DNA of 53,671 nucleotides, taken from assembly GCA_963658695.1 (NCBI GenBank), contig CAVKRN010000010.1, positions 1-53,671 of the forward strand, in the 5' to 3' direction. Origin of the DNA: CAG-791 sp963658695. Lineage in GTDB: Bacteria > Bacillota > Clostridia > Lachnospirales > Lachnospiraceae. Position 1 is the first letter of the stretch; each line of letters starts with the position of its first letter. The translations under genes were made by a program, and so were the position numbers. Below, in pieces: positions 49,945 through 53,671 of this stretch. The notes under the pieces were generated by a model. It was not told the origin of the DNA. It searched no databases and was given only the letters and a program-made list of their open reading frames with translations.

Positions 49945-51501
49945 TTACTTGGCGTAATCCGTCACTCTCGACTCACGGATCACATTGACCTTGATCTGTC
50001 CCGGATATTCCAGTTCGTCTTCAATCTTCTTGGAGATATCATGGGCGAGCAATACCATATCGGTATCGTTGATCTTCTCAGGAACTACCATAACACGAAC
50101 TTCTCTGCCTGCCTGGATGGCATAAGAATTACTAACCCCTTTAAAACTGTTGGTGATTTCCTCCAGCTGTTTAAGGCGGGAGGTATAGGTTTCCAGTGTC
50201 TCTCTTCTGGCACCGGGTCTAGCTGCAGAAATGGTATCCGCCGCCTGCACAATGCAGGCAATCAGACTGGTCGGCTCCACATCGCCATGATGGGACTCTA
50301 CCGTATTGACAACAATGGCAGATTCCTTATACTTGCGGCAAAGCTCAGCCCCAAGCTGTACGTGGGATCCTTCCATCTCGTGATCGACCGCCTTGCCGAT
50401 GTCGTGCAGAAGTCCTGCACGTTTGGCCATGCGCACATCCAGTCCCAGTTCACCGGCAAGGACACCGGAAAGCTGTGCGACCTCAATGCTGTGCTTGAGA
50501 ACGTTCTGGCCATAGCTCGTGCGATAACGAAGTTTGCCCAGAAGTCGAATCAGCTCATGATGAAGGCCATGCACGCCAACCTCCAGGGTTGCCGCCTCAC
50601 CTTCCTCTTTGATGACCGACTCCACTTCCTTTTTGGCCTTTTCAACCATTTCTTCGATTCTGGCCGGATGAATTCGCCCATCCACAATGAGCTTCTCCAG
50701 AGCAATTCTGGCAACCTCACGTCGGATCGGATCGAAGCCGGAGATGACCACTGCCTCCGGTGTATCATCAATGATAAGGTCCACACCGGTCATGGTCTCG
50801 AGTGTACGGATGTTCCGTCCCTCACGGCCAATGATCCTGCCCTTCATCTCATCGCTGGGAAGCTGCACAACCGAAATCGTCGCCTCTGCCACGTGATCTG
50901 CAGCACACCGCTGGATAGCGCTGATCACATATTCGCGCGCTTTCTTGTCCGCTTCCTCCTTCGCCTCTGCCTCGATCTCCTTGATCATGACAGCCGAATC
51001 GTGTCTTACATCATCTTCTACAGTTTTTAAAAGGTATTCTTTTGCCTGTTCCGAGGTAAGTCCTGAAATTCGTTCGAGTTCCTGTGTACGCTGTTCACCA
51101 AGTTTGGCAACTTCGTCCTGCCGTTTGCGCAGCGACTCTTCTCTGGATGCGAGCGACTGTTCCTTACGTTCCAACGCGTCGCTCTTCCTGTCGATTGCCT
51201 CTTCCTTCTGCTGTACCCTGTGCTCGTTGCGCTGCACCTCAGCTCGTCTGTCCTTGATTTCCTTGTCAAGGTCGGCCTTGGTTTTCATGTTCTCTTCCTT
51301 GGCTTCCAGAAGAGCCTCACGCTTCTTGCTCTCAGCAGTAGAAAGTGCTTCATCGATGATCGCCCTTGCCTTCTCCTCCGCACTGCCAATCTTCTGATCA
51401 TCCTCCGCCTTTAAGCGTTTCTTGGTCTGATTGGCCGTCATCGGGATTGCAATGGCGAGCGAGATAGCAACCGCTGCAATTGCGATAATTGCAGACAGCA
51501 T
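49945..51501 (-). CDS. rny: Ribonuclease Y
   Basis: Membrane-anchored endoribonuclease that starts mRNA decay in Firmicutes. An N-terminal membrane helix (MLSAIIAIAAVAISLAIAIP) is followed by a long coiled coil (about 25-205), a KH domain (GRIIGREGRNIRTLE) and an HD domain with metal-binding LLHDIGKAVDHE. 518 aa, standard. The start at 51501 follows AAGGAGGTG. It has its own promoter within the 3' end of recX and a clear terminator. Confidence 0.97.
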   Translation of the reverse strand: MLSAIIAIAAVAISLAIAIPMTANQTKKRLKAEDDQKIGSAEEKARAIIDEALSTAESKKREALLEAKEENMKTKADLDKEIKDRRAEVQRNEHRVQQKEEAIDRKSDALERKEQSLASREESLRKRQDEVAKLGEQRTQELERISGLTSEQAKEYLLKTVEDDVRHDSAVMIKEIEAEAKEEADKKAREYVISAIQRCAADHVAEATISVVQLPSDEMKGRIIGREGRNIRTLETMTGVDLIIDDTPEAVVISGFDPIRREVARIALEKLIVDGRIHPARIEEMVEKAKKEVESVIKEEGEAATLEVGVHGLHHELIRLLGKLRYRTSYGQNVLKHSIEVAQLSGVLAGELGLDVRMAKRAGLLHDIGKAVDHEMEGSHVQLGAELCRKYKESAIVVNTVESHHGDVEPTSLIACIVQAADTISAARPGARRETLETYTSRLKQLEEITNSFKGVSNSYAIQAGREVRVMVVPEKINDTDMVLLAHDISKKIEDELEYPGQIKVNVIRESRVTDYAK

Positions 51502-51621
51502 AATACAGGAGCACCTCCTTATTCAGTTTGTGCTGCAGCTTCGTTCAAAAGCGATGGAATTCCGCCGAAGACAGGCGGGTTTTCCAGGCAAATCGCCCAA
51601 AAATCAAACTGCAACATATCA

Positions 51622-51650
51622 ATAGTACCTTTTTTGGTTGTCACTGTCAA
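51622..51650 (-). promoter_or_regulatory. Promoter of rny
   Basis: Minus strand TTGACA (51650-51645), 17-bp spacer, TACTAT (51627-51622), close to consensus. The -35 box overlaps the last codons of recX. The leader to rny is about 115 nt and contains CCGCC/GGCGG pairing. Confidence 0.8.
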
Positions 51651-52270
51651 GGATGCAGGGCTTCCTCCAATACCGCAAACGAGTATCCCTTTCGTGCCAG
51701 CTTGGCCATCATTTTCTGTCTGGATTCCCAATCCTGCACAGCAGGATCAAAGTCCTTTTTGCGAAGGAATTCACGAATCTGCTGCATCTCACTTTCTTCC
51801 GAAGAACAGCCGCTTTCCTCTTCCCATGCAGCCAGAATTTCCGGAATCAGCTCTCTTGCCACCCCCTTGTTCTCTAATTCCTGCTCTACTCTCCGTTTGC
51901 TTTTCTTGCTGTGATTGGACCGAAGATATGCCTCCGCATAAGCTCTGTCATCCACGTAATGGGCCTGCTTCATTGCTTCCACTGCTTTTCTGGCTGTTTG
52001 CTCTGGATACCCGGCTCGGATCAGTCGGTCTGTAAGCCCCTTTTCGGTATAGCTCATGCCTTCCAGCAATTCACCGCACTTGCGGATGGCCTTCTGATAC
52101 AGTGTCTTTTCCAGCGCCGCCTTGGTCTCCTCCGGCAGTTCTTTGCCTTCCTGTATTCCGTACTGCACAATCTCCCGATTGGAAAGGACCAGAGTCTGCT
52201 CCTCATTTAGGCAAACTCTGGTCCTTGTCTTTCCAATGGGGGTCAGCTGTGTTACAAAATCCGTCCCCAT
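51647..52270 (-). CDS. recX: RecA regulator RecX
   Basis: 207 aa, made of tandem three-helix repeats as in RecX: KAIRKCGELLEGMSYTEKGL, LIRAGYPEQTARKAVEAM, YVDDRAYAEAYLRSNHSKKS and the final LARKGYSFAVLEEAL. RecX limits or modulates RecA filaments. It begins 6 nt after the recA stop, the common recA-recX order, and so shares the LexA-controlled promoter. An N-terminal extension of about 60 residues precedes the first repeat. Confidence 0.92.
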   Translation of the reverse strand: MGTDFVTQLTPIGKTRTRVCLNEEQTLVLSNREIVQYGIQEGKELPEETKAALEKTLYQKAIRKCGELLEGMSYTEKGLTDRLIRAGYPEQTARKAVEAMKQAHYVDDRAYAEAYLRSNHSKKSKRRVEQELENKGVARELIPEILAAWEEESGCSSEESEMQQIREFLRKKDFDPAVQDWESRQKMMAKLARKGYSFAVLEEALHP

Positions 52271-52276
52271 TCTGCG

Positions 52277-53335
52277 TTATACCTCTTCCGATTCTGCTGC
52301 ACTCTCCGCTGCGACCGGCTTTCTAGCTCCCTCCGGATCCAGTCCGTAATGCTCCCGGACCTTCTGGTCGATCTCATACAGCATGTCCGGATGATCTTCC
52401 AGGAACTTCTTGGCATTCTCACGTCCCTGTCCGATCTTCTCGTTGTTGTAGTTGTACCAGGCACCGCTCTTAATAACTATGTCACTCCCGGCTGCAAGAT
52501 CCAGAACATCCCCGGAGTAGGAAATTCCCTTTCCGAACATGATGTCAAACTCCGCCTCCTTGAACGGCGGTGCGATCTTGTTCTTTACCACCTTTACACG
52601 TGTGCGGTTACCCGTCACCTCGCCGCTCTGCTTAATGGACTCAATGCGGCGAACATCCAGACGGATGGAGGAATAGAACTTCAGTGCCCGTCCGCCGGTC
52701 GTCGTCTCCGGGCTTCCGAACATAACGCCAACCTTCTCACGCAGCTGATTGATGAATACCACGGTGCAGTTGGTCTTGGAGATCACCGCCGTGAGCTTGC
52801 GAAGCGCCTGACTCATCAGTCTCGCCTGCAGTCCCACATGCGAATCACCCATGTCACCGTCAATTTCCGCCTTCGGAACCAGTGCTGCAACCGAGTCTAC
52901 AACCACAATGTCGATTGCTCCGGAACGAACCATGGTCTCTGCAATCTCCAGTCCCTGCTCGCCCGAATCCGGCTGTGAAATGTAAAGATTGTCGATATCA
53001 ACGCCAATGTTACGGGCATAGACAGGATCAAGTGCATGCTCCGCATCAATAAAACCTGCAATGCCGCCCCGGCGCTGAATCTCTGCAATCATATGCAGCG
53101 TCAGTGTCGTCTTACCGGAGGATTCCGGACCGTAAACCTCAATTACTCTCCCCTTCGGAATTCCGCCCAGTCCCAGAGCAATGTCCAAAGCCAGAGATCC
53201 TGTGGGAGTTGTCTCTACATTCATTGTAGAGGAAGGGTCGCCCAGCTTCATCACAGCACCCTTGCCGTATTGCTTCTCAATCTGCGAAATTGCAGCATCC
53301 AATGCCTTTAACCGATCGTCGCGATCCATTGCCAT
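52277..53335 (-). CDS. recA: Recombinase RecA
   Basis: 352 aa. Walker A GPESSGKTTL, Walker B VVVDSVAAL, the FINQLREKVGV segment (loop L1 region follows MGDSHVGLQARLMSQ) and TTGGRALKFYSS are all intact. It carries out homologous recombination and triggers LexA cleavage. ATG 53335 (MAMDRDDRL) is chosen since AAAGGAG lies 8 nt upstream; the in-frame TTG 53341 would be too close to that site. Controlled by a LexA box upstream. Confidence 0.98.
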   Translation of the reverse strand: MAMDRDDRLKALDAAISQIEKQYGKGAVMKLGDPSSTMNVETTPTGSLALDIALGLGGIPKGRVIEVYGPESSGKTTLTLHMIAEIQRRGGIAGFIDAEHALDPVYARNIGVDIDNLYISQPDSGEQGLEIAETMVRSGAIDIVVVDSVAALVPKAEIDGDMGDSHVGLQARLMSQALRKLTAVISKTNCTVVFINQLREKVGVMFGSPETTTGGRALKFYSSIRLDVRRIESIKQSGEVTGNRTRVKVVKNKIAPPFKEAEFDIMFGKGISYSGDVLDLAAGSDIVIKSGAWYNYNNEKIGQGRENAKKFLEDHPDMLYEIDQKVREHYGLDPEGARKPVAAESAAESEEV

Positions 53336-53367
53336 ACTCAAACTCCTTTTCTTGTTCGATCAAAATT

Positions 53368-53417
53368 CGAACATTTGTTCTGATTTGCAGTATACCAGTT
53401 CTCCCTTGCACATGCAA
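53368..53417 (-). promoter_or_regulatory. recA promoter with LexA (SOS) box
   Basis: Minus strand TTGCAT (53417-53412), 17-bp spacer, TATACT (53394-53389). CGAACATTTGTTC at 53368-53380 matches the Firmicutes LexA box (CGAAC-N4-GTTC) and covers the expected start site. A further GTTCGA...TCGAAC repeat (53354-53372) overlaps it. Confidence 0.88.
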
Positions 53418-53425
53418 GCCTTGCG

Positions 53426-53492
53426 ACGAGTGAACTGTAACGTATTCATCGCTTGGGTTACTGTACAGACGCCAGCCAGCGAACTGTTACAC
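53426..53492. repeat. Repeat family 3 units upstream of recA
   Basis: CGACGAGTGAACTGTAAC (53426-53443), TTACTGTACAG (53458-53468) and CAGCGAACTGTTAC (53479-53492) resemble the family 3 unit at 49836-49866. No gene lies between the recA promoter and the following 164-bp element. Confidence 0.45.
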
Positions 53493-53503
53493 GCTTGGCG
53501 GGC

Positions 53504-53667
53504 TAGTACATCGATTTTTAAATAACTAGCCAAACTAACTGGCCCTTTTTCCTGATTGCACGTGTCAAAAATCCTCAGCGTAGCCCGCTACGCCTACGTT
53601 TTTTGACACGCACCCTCAGAAAAAAGTTCTGCGTTATTTGGCTAGTTATTTTGCAAACGATGTACTA
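53504..53667 (+). repeat. 164-bp palindromic repeat element, copy D
   Basis: TAGTACATCG (53504-53513) to CGATGTACTA (53658-53667), 164 bp, same orientation as copy A. Relative to A the pair 29/136 changes from T-A to A-T and the pair 60/105 from G-C to T-A, both keeping the fold. Four bases of window remain after it. Confidence 0.92.
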
Positions 53668-53671
53668 GTAA

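Noticed and set aside
49921..51030. 369-codon plus-strand frame over rny
   Set aside because: Antisense to the conserved rny gene and crosses its terminator.

Overview
The window looks like a chromosomal segment of a low-G+C-lineage Firmicute of the class Clostridia, most likely a Lachnospiraceae-type gut anaerobe. Pointers are the single-chain PurL, type-2 PyrF, RNase Y, a GntR-clpC-radA arrangement in place of ctsR-mcsA-mcsB-clpC, XpaC and TelA proteins, a Firmicutes-type LexA box at recA, and strong AGGAGG ribosome binding sites. Base composition is moderate (around half G+C by eye). This placement is inference; no rRNA is present to settle it.

Layout. From 1 to 46.3 kb almost everything is on the plus strand; from 46.6 kb on, all protein genes are on the minus strand. 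(1) 1-2.4 kb: tail of an Rpn-family nuclease, then aconitase. (2) 2.4-6.1 kb: a 164-bp palindromic repeat, a structured leader, and a three-gene operon: DltA-like adenylation enzyme, fold-III PLP decarboxylase, acyl carrier protein. (3) 6.2-13.4 kb: valS, a 58-aa protein, a zinc-ribbon/TPR membrane protein, a small conserved-looking protein, an EamA transporter and a TPR lipoprotein. (4) 13.4-19.3 kb: nucleotide synthesis, pyrF-pyrE-small membrane protein-purE-purM-purN-purD. (5) 19.5-26.0 kb: an SH3/TM envelope protein, an apparently autoregulated gntR-clpC-radA unit, and a VanZ-like protein. (6) 26.1-27.6 kb: a tRNA-Trp with its own promoter and terminator, and a membrane-anchored nucleoside hydrolase. 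(7) 28.0-38.9 kb: purL, carA-carB, queH-argS. (8) 38.9-46.3 kb: xpaC, a MATE pump on the opposite strand, a 35-aa basic ORF, telA, a divergent CobO-like protein, dapA-dapB and a eukaryotic-type hisA. (9) 46.6-53.7 kb: cspA, tRNA-Ala(CGC), an acetyltransferase, a clan GH-A-like glycosidase, rny, recX and recA with a LexA box.

Functionally most of the window is housekeeping: de novo purine and pyrimidine synthesis (carAB and purL are separated from the pyrFE/pur block by about 8.5 kb), lysine/diaminopimelate synthesis, three aminoacyl-tRNA-related loci, stress proteolysis and DNA repair. The most distinctive parts are the carrier-protein-dependent amino-acid decarboxylation operon at 2.9-6.1 kb, which lacks the DltB/DltD partners expected for teichoic acid alanylation, and a family of 164-bp near-perfect palindromes (three full copies, one half copy) flanked by TA and showing compensatory base-pair changes between copies. 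Two further families of short intergenic hairpin repeats are also present. No CRISPR array, rRNA, prophage or complete insertion sequence was seen.
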